From: Streptomyces glaucescens
GTDB taxonomy: Bacteria > Actinomycetota > Actinomycetes > Streptomycetales > Streptomycetaceae
Direction of reading: 5' to 3'
DNA length: 64,000 bases
Assembly (NCBI RefSeq): GCF_000761215.1
Contig: NZ_CP009438.1
Location: 7,296,501-7,360,500, forward strand
Shown: one piece after another, positions 27,982-35,568 of the stretch
Numbering within the stretch: the first letter of the stretch is position 1
How the letters are laid out: every line of letters starts with the position of its first letter
Position numbers and translations under genes: made by a program
Notes under the pieces: generated by a model
What the model was told of the DNA's origin: nothing
Databases searched by the model: none
Seen by the model: the letters and a program-made list of their open reading frames with translations, nothing else

Positions 27982-28400
27982 GATTCGTGAATGATCTGGT
28001 CACGCCCGGCCTGATATACGCGACCGTGTCCCGATGCCTCGGCCCGGAACTCACGTGAACCGGTGCGAGTGCTGTCCCCACGGCGCAGGAGTGGAAAGAT
28101 CTCCTCTTCGAAGAGTCGCCGCAGCTCGTCCGCCAGCGCAGGGTCGTCCCGCAGCAACATGGTGAAACGAGAATTCCAATCGGCGACCAAGCGCGACTCT
28201 CCGCTGTCATCCCCTGCTTGTCGGGCCGCCAGCACACGTTCTCGCGACTCCACGAGCGCGGCATCCACTCGGTCCGCGTGATCCGGACGTACACGCCGCC
28301 ACCAGGCAACGACGGCCGCTCGTGCCTGTTGCCATGCATCTGTCGCCATCGCCCCCACCAAGGACATGGCGGCCGACGAGAGGATCTCATCCATAGCCAT
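27978..28400 (-). CDS. small helical protein with C-terminal amyloid-like signalling motif; putative effector of the STAND protein
   Basis: A 140-residue protein. Residues 1-110 are helical (MAMDEILSSAAMSLVGAMATDAWQQ; amphipathic helices; ALADELRRLFEEEIFPLL). Residues 116-139 contain AEASGHGRVYQAGRDQ, the same motif as the N-terminus of the STAND protein: of 23 aligned positions about 11 are identical (F, A, A, S, R, V, Q, A, R, D, E). YQAG resembles the RHIM-type phi-Q-phi-G core. A helical N-terminal domain plus such a tail, encoded next to an NLR, is the layout described for bacterial amyloid signalling (BASS) effectors with Bell-type domains. Cell-death or membrane activity is inferred, not shown. 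Stop overlaps the STAND start (ATGA), so expression is coupled. Confidence 0.75.
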   Translation of the reverse strand: MAMDEILSSAAMSLVGAMATDAWQQARAAVVAWWRRVRPDHADRVDAALVESRERVLAARQAGDDSGESRLVADWNSRFTMLLRDDPALADELRRLFEEEIFPLLRRGDSTRTGSREFRAEASGHGRVYQAGRDQIIHES

Positions 28401-28430
28401 CAATCCCGCTGTACGCTTATCAGGCTAACA

Positions 28431-28458
28431 AATGCACCCGATTAATGTAACGGGCATT
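28431..28458. promoter_or_regulatory. AT-rich inverted repeat upstream of STAND operon
   Basis: AATGCACCCGATTA and TAACGGGCATT pair imperfectly around ATG (28431-28458), about 30 bases above the effector start on the minus strand. Together with the AT-rich surroundings (28405-28500) it is a plausible operator or leader hairpin for the STAND operon. TATAAC on the minus strand near 28480 could be a -10 element. Confidence 0.35.
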
Positions 28459-28740
28459 TTCGTTGCCGGTTATAGGATCCTGACGTGCCACGTTTATTAC
28501 GGGAGCTCGCCGAGTTTGACAGCGTTGACAGGTGATCCAGAACGGCAACCCTGACCCCGGACTCCCTCGGCTGTTAAGTTCATGAACTTCATTGTTCGAG
28601 TCGCTCAGATTTGCCGAATGAAATCAACGCCGAGTCTACGTGGATCTGATCTTTTGGCGACGGGAGATCCGCTGGGTCGAAAGCGGTGATCTCCGAGGCG
28701 GTGGGTGATCAGACGGCCGCAGACCGGTTGAGACCGCTCT
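28459..28740. other. intergenic, AT-rich for this genome; contains a 14-bp palindrome
   Basis: No gene is supported. AAGTTCATGAACTT at 28576-28589 is a perfect 14-bp palindrome and looks like a regulator site. Two TTGACA-like hexamers occur on the plus strand (28516-28530) with no plus-strand gene behind them. Confidence 0.4.
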
Positions 28741-28920
28741 GTCGCAAGCACCGGAGTGCCGTCGGACCAGCCGTGTGAGTCCGCCTTCACCGGCCGGATC
28801 GACGGGTCGATGGGTCGATATAGCGACGGGTCGACGGGCGCCGGGTCGCTGGTGGAGTCGACTTGAGGTCCACTGGGCTCATCAGCATGCGGCAGGCGCC
28901 CGTGCGGCCGGCCCGCGGGC
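28741..28920. repeat. direct repeat copy B flanking STAND module
   Basis: Partner of 23866-24030, same orientation, with an extra 15 bases in the gacgggtcg array. Both copies are open in the corresponding minus-strand frame (HADEPSGPQVDSTSDPAP here, HADGPSGRRVDSTSAPAT in copy A). They could derive from one old coding or 3' flanking sequence. Confidence 0.8.
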
Positions 28921-28972
28921 TCGGCGCCCGCGACGCTGTTTGCGTCGCGGGCGAGGGCCTCGGGCATGGAGC

Positions 28973-29743
28973 TTACGGGAGGACGATGTCGCGGCCGGGT
29001 CCGCCTTCGAGGGCGTCCTTTCCGGGGCCACCGCAGACGAGATCGTCGCCGCCCTCGCCGTCCAGTGTGTCGTTGCCGGGGCCGCCGAGGACGATGTCGC
29101 GGCCGTCCCCGCCCATGGCGTGGTCGTCGCCGGGGCCGGCGTACACGGTGTCGTCCCCGCCATAGCCCTCGATCATGTCGTCGCCCCGGCCGCCCCACAT
29201 CCGCTGGTTGCTGTTGTCACCCATCAGGTGGTCCATGCCGTCACCGCCGTGCAGGGCGGCGGGTCCCATGACCATGTCGTTCCCCCCGTCGCCCCGCACC
29301 GTGCGTGCGGTGTGGGCGTGCAGTTCGTCGTCGCCGGGACCGCCGCTGACGGTGCCGATCCCGGGGGCGAAGGCGGCGATGGTGTCGTTGCCGTCGCCGA
29401 GGAAGACGTCGATCCTGTCGGGCCTGGGGCTGTCGGCGGGCAGTTCGCAGACGACGGAGGTGGTGTCCTCGGCTCTGGAGTACGCACAGTGGTCGCCCGG
29501 TTCGAGCGGGACCACGTCGCTCAAGCCGATCCGCCGGATCCCGTCGCTGGTGTACATGGAGAATATGCTGAGGTCGTTGGTCTGCCCGGCAGCGGCGGTG
29601 AAGACGATCGACTGAGTCGCCCAGTCGGCTCCGACGCGGGCCTTCGCCTCGATGGCGTTGGCGGCGGCCGCCGGGCCGACGGCGAGACCGGCGGTCAACA
29701 GGGTCACGGCGACCGCGCTGACGGCGGCTCGGTATCGGTTCAT
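28973..29743 (-). CDS. secreted RTX-type calcium-binding repeat protein
   Basis: A 256-residue exported protein. MNRYRAAVSAVAVTLLTAGLAVGPAAAANA is a signal peptide with cleavage near residue 28. An N-terminal domain of about 90 residues precedes glycine/aspartate nonapeptide repeats of the GGxGxDxxx type (GGPGDDEL, GGRGDDMIEG, GGDDTVYAG, GGPGNDTLDG, GGPGKDALEG, GGPGRDIVLP). These form a calcium-stabilised parallel beta-roll. No catalytic domain is attached, so a structural or adhesive role is likely. Actinobacterial members go by general secretion, not a type I exporter; none is nearby. Confidence 0.85.
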   Translation of the reverse strand: MNRYRAAVSAVAVTLLTAGLAVGPAAAANAIEAKARVGADWATQSIVFTAAAGQTNDLSIFSMYTSDGIRRIGLSDVVPLEPGDHCAYSRAEDTTSVVCELPADSPRPDRIDVFLGDGNDTIAAFAPGIGTVSGGPGDDELHAHTARTVRGDGGNDMVMGPAALHGGDGMDHLMGDNSNQRMWGGRGDDMIEGYGGDDTVYAGPGDDHAMGGDGRDIVLGGPGNDTLDGEGGDDLVCGGPGKDALEGGPGRDIVLP

Positions 29744-30091
29744 GAGACCTCATCTCGGTGGAGTTACGGTGGACCGGCCTGCTTGGCGTGATGCTGGCGG
29801 GGACCGGGCGGACCCGGTCGTGAAGGAAGTTTCCCTGGCCGCTCCGGATCCGCAAGACCGCGATTCGACGCGGCGTCATGACAGCCGGTGTCCGTCGAGT
29901 TGGTGGCCGCTGCGTGGGTGAGGACGGAGGGCGCGGCGGGGGAACCACCACCAGCGGGGAGCCGCCGGCGGCCGCCCCGCAGCCTGTGCCGACCGCTCAC
30001 CGCGGGGCATCCCCGCCCGGACAGCCGTGTCAGAGAACACGGCAGATGCCCTGCTCACCGCCCACCCGAGTAATCAACTCCGTTCGTTTCG
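29744..30091. other. intergenic region between RTX and LPMO genes
   Basis: The genes diverge here, so it should contain the RTX-gene promoter. Open frames present are compositionally biased and unsupported. No repeat is seen. Confidence 0.45.
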
Positions 30092-30119
30092 TTGACATTT
30101 CACTCAGAGGTCGTACCGT
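30092..30119 (+). promoter_or_regulatory. probable promoter of the LPMO gene
   Basis: TTGACA at 30092-30097 and TACCGT at 30114-30119, 16 bases apart, sit directly in front of the CebR-type palindrome. A repressor bound there would block the transcription start. Confidence 0.5.
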
Positions 30120-30133
30120 TGGGAGCGCTCCCA
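30120..30133. promoter_or_regulatory. CebR-type operator
   Basis: TGGGAGCGCTCCCA is a perfect 14-bp palindrome identical to the operator known for the Streptomyces cellobiose/cello-oligosaccharide repressor CebR. It lies between the presumed -10 hexamer and the ribosome site of the LPMO gene, 33 bases before its ATG. Confidence 0.85.
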
Positions 30134-30166
30134 TAACAGTCTGGCAACTGGAAGGAGTCCCCCCAC

Positions 30167-30841
30167 ATGCACAAGCAGCAAGCATTGACCGGGCGTTCGC
30201 GGTCGTCGCTCCGTCGGCCTCTCCAAGCGCTCGTCATGGTCTTCGCCGTGGTCGTCGGCGCACTGGCCTGGTCGACCCCCGCCCAGGCTCACGGCACCAT
30301 CGTCAACCCCGCCACCCGCGCGTACCAGTGCTGGAAGACGTGGGGCAGCAACCACACGAACCCGGCCATGCAGACCGAAGACCCCATGTGTTACCAGGCG
30401 TTCCAGGCCAACCCCGACACCATGTGGAACTGGATGAGCGCGCTCCGCGACGGTCTCGGTGGCCAGTTCCAGGCGCGGACCCCCGACGGGACGCTCTGCA
30501 GCAACAACCTCTCGAGGAACGCCAGCCTGAACAAGCCCGGGCCGTGGAGGACGACCAACGTCAGCAACAACTTCACGGTCCAGCTCTACGACCAGGCGTC
30601 CCACGGTGCGGACTACTTCAGGGTCTACGTGAGCAAGCAGGGCTTCAACCCCAAGACCCAGACCCTGGGCTGGGGCAACCTCGACTTCATCACGCAGACC
30701 GGCCGCTTCGCCCCGGCACAGGACATCAGGTTCAACGTCAACACCTCCGGCTACACCGGACACCACATCCTGTTCGTGATCTGGCAGGCCTCGCACCTCG
30801 ACCAGGCCTACATGTGGTGCAGCGACGTGAACTTCGGCTGA
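30167..30841 (+). CDS. AA10 lytic polysaccharide monooxygenase, secreted
   Basis: A 224-residue copper monooxygenase that cleaves crystalline polysaccharide oxidatively outside the cell. The signal peptide ends AQA-H, so mature His1 is His42 in HGTIVNPATRAYQCW. The second copper histidine is His146 in ASHGADYF, together forming the histidine brace. FVIWQASHLDQAYMWCSDVNF is the usual C-terminal part. No carbohydrate-binding module is attached. GGAG precedes the ATG. The CebR box upstream argues for induction by cello-oligosaccharides and so for cellulose as substrate, though the family also includes chitin-active members. Confidence 0.93.
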   Translation: MHKQQALTGRSRSSLRRPLQALVMVFAVVVGALAWSTPAQAHGTIVNPATRAYQCWKTWGSNHTNPAMQTEDPMCYQAFQANPDTMWNWMSALRDGLGGQFQARTPDGTLCSNNLSRNASLNKPGPWRTTNVSNNFTVQLYDQASHGADYFRVYVSKQGFNPKTQTLGWGNLDFITQTGRFAPAQDIRFNVNTSGYTGHHILFVIWQASHLDQAYMWCSDVNFG

Positions 30842-30910
30842 GCGGGGGAGCACCGTACACGGCACCGGCTTCCGCAGGGCGCCGGTGACCCGTAGCCCGG
30901 CCGGCCGACC

Positions 30911-30962
30911 GAGCTCCGTCGGGACAGGGGACCGATTCGGTCACCCTGCCCCGACGGGGCTC
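30911..30962 (+). terminator. intrinsic terminator-type hairpin after LPMO gene
   Basis: Arms GAGCTCCGTCGGGACAGGG (30911-30929) and CCCTGCCCCGACGGGGCTC (30944-30962) pair at 17 of 19 positions around a 14-base loop, 70 bases after the LPMO stop. No clear T-run follows, as is common in Streptomyces. Confidence 0.7.
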
Positions 30963-31160
30963 TCTGCTCACCCGGTGTGAACACACTCGATCGCGTGGCA
31001 GTCGCACGGCAGGCCGGCTCCCCACCGTCTCGTCGGACGACTCCGGCACTCGACGGCCATGGAGCATCCCGGCACCGTCAGCCCACCAGGGCGTATCCCG
31101 CCGACAGGACAGCCATGCCGGTGATCCGGTCCCGGACGGCGAAGACCCGGAGCACCACCC

Positions 31161-32126
31161 CTACCGGGGCTGACTGTCCCTGTTGTCCTCGAACAGGTTC
31201 CGGGTGCGGCGCAGCAGCGCCTCCCGTACGGCGTCCGGTGACAGGACGCGGAGCGTGGTGCCCAGGCCGAGGAGATAGGTGACGAGCTGGTCGGCGTCGT
31301 TGCCGCCGATCTCGACGACGGTGGTGTCGGGGCCGTCCGGGTGATGGGTGCCGATGGTGGGCGGGATCAGCCGTAGCGCCTGGTCCATGGGGTGCGCCAG
31401 CCGGACTCTGACATAGAGCGGGTACACGACGCCCGCGATGGACCGGGAGACGAGGAGCGCCGGGTCGGGCGGGTCGACGAGTTCGACGGTACGGCCGGTC
31501 GGCTGTACCCGTACCACCCGGTCGGCCCGGAAGGTACGCCACTGTTCCCGGGCGATGTCCCGGGCGACGAAGTACCAGCGGCGGCCGGTGTGCACCAGGC
31601 GATAGGCGGCGACGTCCCGGACCGTGTCCTTCCCCGCACGGTCCCGGTACGACAGGCGGGTGAGCTCGCCACGACAGCAGACGGCGGCCAGTTCCAGCAG
31701 CACACCGGGCGAGACCTGACGGCCTTCGGGCCTGGGAGTGTGCACGAAGGTCGCGTCCATCTCCTCCAGCCGGTCCGCGATCCGGGGCGGCAGGACCTGC
31801 CGCAGTTTCAACAGCGCCGACAGCGCGGCCTGGTCACTGCCCAGGACGCCGCTGAGCGCGGCCTCCCGCAGCGCGACGGCCACGGCGAACGCCTCCGCGT
31901 CATCGAGGATCAACGGCGGCACCCGGGTGCCGCCGCCGAGGCGGTAGCCACCCCAGGGCCCGGGGTCGGACTCGATGCCGTAGCCGAGTTCCCGCAGCCG
32001 GGCGATGTCTCGCCGGACCGTGCGGTCCGTGACCGCCATACGCTCGGACAGCTCGCGGCACGTCCACGTCGGCCGAGTGGACAGCAGCGAGACCAGTCGC
32101 AGCAGGCGGGCGGAGGTGCTGATCAC
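31161..32126 (-). CDS. HTH plus WYL-domain transcriptional regulator
   Basis: A 321-residue DeoR/YafY-type regulator. The N-terminal winged helix is STRPTWTCRELSERMAVTDRTVRRDIARLRELGYGIESDPGPWGGYRLG. The WYL sensor domain follows (YRLVHTGRRWYFVARDIAREQWRTFRADRV), where WYF replaces WYL. A C-terminal WCX-like segment ends the protein. GTG start at 32126. It is divergent from the VOC gene at 32190 with 63 bp between starts, so it probably regulates that gene and itself. Confidence 0.88.
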   Translation of the reverse strand: MISTSARLLRLVSLLSTRPTWTCRELSERMAVTDRTVRRDIARLRELGYGIESDPGPWGGYRLGGGTRVPPLILDDAEAFAVAVALREAALSGVLGSDQAALSALLKLRQVLPPRIADRLEEMDATFVHTPRPEGRQVSPGVLLELAAVCCRGELTRLSYRDRAGKDTVRDVAAYRLVHTGRRWYFVARDIAREQWRTFRADRVVRVQPTGRTVELVDPPDPALLVSRSIAGVVYPLYVRVRLAHPMDQALRLIPPTIGTHHPDGPDTTVVEIGGNDADQLVTYLLGLGTTLRVLSPDAVREALLRRTRNLFEDNRDSQPR

Positions 32127-32189
32127 ATCCCGAAGTGTTCCTCATGACCAGGACCGGAACTGTCCTGGTCCCGTCATAGCGTCCTGCCC

Positions 32190-32576
32190 ATGAGTACCGA
32201 ACCCATGTCCGGACCTGCGATCCGCTTGCTGTCCGTCGACTTCGACTGCCCGGACCCCGCCGAGCTGGCCCGCTTCTACGGCGCGGCGCTCGGCCTGCCC
32301 GTCGTCTACTCCAGCGACGACTTCGTCCTGCTCGGCCGGGGGAACGCACCCGGACTGGGCTTCATCCGGGTGGCCGACTATCGGCCTCCGACCTGGCCGG
32401 ACCCGTCCCAGGGCAAGCAGGCGCACATGGAGCTGGGCGTCGACGATCTGGAGGCCGCCCACGCGCGGATGCTGGCGCTGGGCGCCGTGGAACCCCCTGT
32501 TCAACCGCACCCCGACCAGCGGAGGGTCCTGCTGGACCCCGCGGGTCATCCCTTCTGCATCTCCACGCAGGACTGA
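32190..32576 (+). CDS. VOC family (glyoxalase-like) protein
   Basis: A 128-residue protein with one VOC domain: LLSVDFDCPDPAELARFYGAALGLPVVY at the start, QAHMELGVDDLEAAHARMLALGA in the middle, RRVLLDPAGHPFCIS at the end. This subgroup (Glyoxalase_6) is common in Streptomyces and usually of unknown substrate. Start ATG 32190 has a poor ribosome site; ATG 32205 is an alternative. Divergent from the WYL regulator. Confidence 0.85.
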   Translation: MSTEPMSGPAIRLLSVDFDCPDPAELARFYGAALGLPVVYSSDDFVLLGRGNAPGLGFIRVADYRPPTWPDPSQGKQAHMELGVDDLEAAHARMLALGAVEPPVQPHPDQRRVLLDPAGHPFCISTQD

Positions 32577-32659
32577 GCATCACCGGCCGGCCGACGACCG
32601 CGACCACGAGCCCCGGGAAGGAGAAACGGTCGTCCCGACGGCTGCCGCGGCGCGCCTGG

Positions 32660-32706
32660 TCAGCGGCCGTCGCCCGGGCGGTGGACGCTGAGGTCCCCGT
32701 GGTCCG
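32660..32706 (-). repeat. short remnant of hydrolase C-terminus (third copy)
   Basis: On the minus strand this reads DHGDLSVHRPGDGR and a stop, matching the hydrolase ending AYGNLSVYRPDNSR at 46582. The flank GCGGCGCGCCTGGTCAGCGGC also resembles the one there. Only about 45-60 bases are shared. Confidence 0.5.
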
Positions 32707-32772
32707 ACACCCGTCGGCCCCGGCGCCCCCCTTCACGGGCAACCGGGGCCGATCTGTGCAGGCGCGCGGACG

Positions 32773-34590
32773 TCAGTCGTCGTACGACAGGCCGTGCCCG
32801 GAGTGGAAGAGGACCTCGGCCGGGTCGTCGGCCCGCTGGATGGGAACGGGCAGCTTGCCGCGCGGCTCGACCCGGCCGGCGATCACTCGGGCGGCGGCGC
32901 GCAGTTCGACCTCGGTCCAGCCGTAGGAGACCAGTGAGGCCGGGACGTCACCGAGATGGGCGACGTCGTAGGGGTTGCGCACCGCGAGGTGGACGACGGG
33001 GACACCAGTCGCGAGCAGGCGGGCCACCAGGGTGCGCTGGGCGCTGGTGGGGCCGACGTTGTCGGTGGTGACCACCACCGCGTCCCGCCCCCGTGCGGCG
33101 GCGACGGCCTCGTCGACCTTCGCCGCGTCGGGCGTCCGGCCGGTGGCGAGGTGCGTGGTGCTGTAGCCCAGTTCGCCGAACGCCTTGGCCAGCTCGGGCA
33201 CCGTGGTGCGGGTGTCGTCGGTCGGGAACGCCGGGCTGGCGCCGACCACGAGCAGCTTCCTCTGCCCGCGGCGAAGCGGAAGCGTCTCGTCTTCGTTGAC
33301 CAGCAGGGTGGTGGTGCGCTCGGCGATCCGGGCGGCGGCGCGCTGGTGCTTGTGGGCGCCGACGATCCGGTCGACCACCTTCGGGGAGACGTAGGGGCTG
33401 CCGCTGAGCAGGCCGACCTTGTCCTTGAGCCGCAGGATGCGCAGGACCGACTCGTCGAGCCGGTCCTCGGTGATCTCTCCGCTGCGGACGGCGGCCAGGA
33501 CACCCTTGTAGGCGACGCCGATGTCCGGCGGGAAGAGCAGTTGATCGACGCCGGCCTTGAGGGCGAGGACGGGCACGCGGTCGTCGCCGTACTTGGTGCG
33601 CACGCCGCGCATGTTGAGGGCGTCGGAGACGATCACGCCGTCGAAGCCGAGTTCGTCGCGCAGCACGCCCTGGAGGATCGCGGGCGACAGGGTGGCCGGT
33701 TCGTTGCTGGGGTCGAGCGCGGGGACCTGGAGGTGTGCCGTCATGATCGAGTCGACACCTGCGGCGATCGCGGCCTTGAAGGGCGGGGCGTCGATGCGGC
33801 CCCACTCCTCACGGGTATGGGTGATCACGGGCAGTCCGGTGTGACTGTCCTCCCCGGTGTCCCCGTGGCCCGGGAAGTGCTTCGCGCAGGCCACGACGCC
33901 GACCTGCTGATAACCCGTCACCTGGGCCGCCACCATGCGACCGACCTCACGGGCGTCGGCGCCGAAGGAACGCACGTTGATGATGGGGTTGGCCGGATTG
34001 ACGTTGACGTCGGCGACCGGGGCGAAGTTCTGATGGATGCCCAGGGCGGCGAGTTCGGTGCCCGATATCCGTCCGGCGGTGCGTGCGTCGAGGAGCGAGC
34101 CGCCCGCGCCGAGCGCCATGGCGCCCGGCAGCTGGGTGGCGCCGCTGCCGATGCGGACGTTGGCCCCGTGCTCCTGGTCGATGGAGATCAGGGAGGGAAT
34201 GGGGGTGGGCAGGGCCAGCGAGGCCCGCTGCACCCCGTTCGTCAAGTCCGCGATCTGACGCGGATTCTGAATGTTGTTCGCCCATCCGGAGAAGTAGATG
34301 ACACCGCCGACCTGGTACTTGGCGATGAGCTCGGCCACGGTGCGGACGCCGAGTTCCCTGAGGTTGCGGTCCTGGTCGAACTGGCTGGGAGAAGTCGCCG
34401 ACGTACCGTAGAAGTAGGGCACGAACAACTGGCCGATCTTCGCCTCGATGCTCATCCTGGCGATGATCTTCTTGAGGCGTTCGTCGCGCCTGTGTGCGAC
34501 AGCGGGGGTCGCCGTCATGCCTACGACGCCCGCTGCGGCCACGGTCGCGGAGGCGAGAACGGTTCGTCTGGACAGACTCCGGTTCTGCAT
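32773..34590 (-). CDS. secreted GH3 glycosidase, beta-N-acetylhexosaminidase (NagZ-like)
   Basis: A 605-residue exported enzyme. SLSRRTVLASA near the start is a Tat-type twin-arginine signal, with cleavage near AVA-H (residue 33). The GH3 barrel carries the hexosaminidase-specific loop KHFPGHGDTGEDSH (237-250), with the His/Asp pair that acts as acid/base, and the nucleophile Asp323 in VSDALNM. A GH3 C-terminal domain (LLVVGASPAFPTDD ... GLSYDD) follows. It should release GlcNAc from chitin fragments or peptidoglycan. AAGGAG precedes ATG 34590. A dre-like site at 34706-34721 suggests DasR control, which fits GlcNAc metabolism. Confidence 0.9.
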   Translation of the reverse strand: MQNRSLSRRTVLASATVAAAGVVGMTATPAVAHRRDERLKKIIARMSIEAKIGQLFVPYFYGTSATSPSQFDQDRNLRELGVRTVAELIAKYQVGGVIYFSGWANNIQNPRQIADLTNGVQRASLALPTPIPSLISIDQEHGANVRIGSGATQLPGAMALGAGGSLLDARTAGRISGTELAALGIHQNFAPVADVNVNPANPIINVRSFGADAREVGRMVAAQVTGYQQVGVVACAKHFPGHGDTGEDSHTGLPVITHTREEWGRIDAPPFKAAIAAGVDSIMTAHLQVPALDPSNEPATLSPAILQGVLRDELGFDGVIVSDALNMRGVRTKYGDDRVPVLALKAGVDQLLFPPDIGVAYKGVLAAVRSGEITEDRLDESVLRILRLKDKVGLLSGSPYVSPKVVDRIVGAHKHQRAAARIAERTTTLLVNEDETLPLRRGQRKLLVVGASPAFPTDDTRTTVPELAKAFGELGYSTTHLATGRTPDAAKVDEAVAAARGRDAVVVTTDNVGPTSAQRTLVARLLATGVPVVHLAVRNPYDVAHLGDVPASLVSYGWTEVELRAAARVIAGRVEPRGKLPVPIQRADDPAEVLFHSGHGLSYDD

Positions 34591-34705
34591 GCGGACGTGC
34601 TCCTTCCAGCCTTGCTCATGAAGGGGGACTGAAGAAAACGCGAAGGACTCCGAACAGCGGGAAACGTAGCCCGCAGGTCACGGCTGGGCAAGAGATCCAG
34701 ACGAA

Positions 34706-34721
34706 ATAGGTCTAGACAAAT
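34706..34721 (-). promoter_or_regulatory. DasR-type dre site upstream of GH3 gene
   Basis: ATAGGTCTAGACAAAT contains the palindromic core GGTCTAGAC and agrees with the published dre consensus (ACTGGTCTAGACCACT) at 12 of 16 positions. It is about 115 bases before the GH3 start. DasR is the GntR-type repressor of chitin and GlcNAc use in Streptomyces. Confidence 0.6.
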
Positions 34722-35034
34722 TAGAGGTGCCGGGTTGATGACGCTCGGGGAGCACGACCTCTGAGGGCTGTCCGGGCAGGTCGGAGGCGCGGCTGGCCGA
34801 AGTGGCCTTCGATGCCGGGGTGATCTCAGATGACGCTGCGGGGCCGGCGACGGTGGCACCGGCCCGGCCCTTCGGGAACGCTGCCTGTCGTTCGGTGCCC
34901 GAGGGCGCGCGGCGTCCGCCGAAGGGCAGCGGCCCTTTCCGGATGCCCTCGCCTTCGCCTGAGGAGCCCGCGGATGAGGCTCGCCGGCCGGCGTGGCGGC
35001 GGAGTCGTGCCGGGTGGAGACGCGGTGGATGTGT
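34722..35034. other. no supported gene
   Basis: Region between the dre site and the SRPBCC stop. Open frames on both strands are biased and lack recognisable domains. Confidence 0.45.
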
Positions 35035-35568
35035 TCAGCCGACGGGCCATCCGGCCACCCGGCTTCTGGGTGGGCTCGCTTCCGAGGGCTGGACCTGTCC
35101 GTTGTGGATGGTGCCCCGCCAGGCGCCGCATTCCTGGCCGAGTCCTTCGATGAACTCCTTGAAGCGGCCGAGTTCCGCCCGGACCGCACGGGGCGACGCA
35201 CCGGCCCGCGTCAGGAGACGTCCCTTGATCCCCTGCGACTCGAAACGCATGCGCAGGACGATCTCGGTACGGTCCGGCGCCAGCTCCCGGAACGACACCT
35301 CGCCCCGGTGGCCGATCCGCCGGTCGAGGCCACGCCATGCGATCAGGGTGTCGGGCCGCTGTTCCACGATCTCCGCCATGAACTCGTGGCGCACGGGGCC
35401 GGCTCCGACGACCCAGCGCGTGAGGTTGGGCCGGAGCTGTTCGACCTGCTTCACCGCGGACATGAAGCGGGGGAAGGTCTTGAGCTGCGTCCACTGGTTG
35501 TAGGCGGTGTGCACGGGAACCGCGACCTCGATGGACTCTTCAACGCACTTCACGGCTGTCGCACGCAT
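35035..35568 (-). CDS. SRPBCC (START-like, polyketide-cyclase/dehydrase type) protein
   Basis: A 177-residue cytoplasmic protein with the helix-grip fold. ESIEVAVPVHTAYNQWTQLKTFPRFMSAVKQVEQL is the first strand and paired helices; IVEQRPDTLIAWRG and the last long helix (AVRAELGRFKEFIEGLGQE) complete the fold. This subgroup of single-domain proteins, frequent in Streptomyces, binds hydrophobic ligands; no catalytic role is evident. AGGCGGGG lies before ATG 35568. The last 30 residues look disordered and could be read-through after decay of the original stop. Confidence 0.8.
   Translation of the reverse strand: MRATAVKCVEESIEVAVPVHTAYNQWTQLKTFPRFMSAVKQVEQLRPNLTRWVVGAGPVRHEFMAEIVEQRPDTLIAWRGLDRRIGHRGEVSFRELAPDRTEIVLRMRFESQGIKGRLLTRAGASPRAVRAELGRFKEFIEGLGQECGAWRGTIHNGQVQPSEASPPRSRVAGWPVG

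Noticed and set aside
28605..29198. 197-codon minus-strand frame over repeat copy B and the RTX gene
   Set aside because: Its upper half is the out-of-frame RTX repeat region, and no start with a ribosome site exists. It is kept only as a remark on the repeat.
28973..29743. RTX toxin with type I secretion
   Set aside because: An N-terminal signal peptide is present, no toxin domain is seen, and no ABC/HlyD genes are nearby.
32956..34632. 558-codon plus-strand frame opposite the GH3 gene
   Set aside because: Antisense shadow without start signal or domain.
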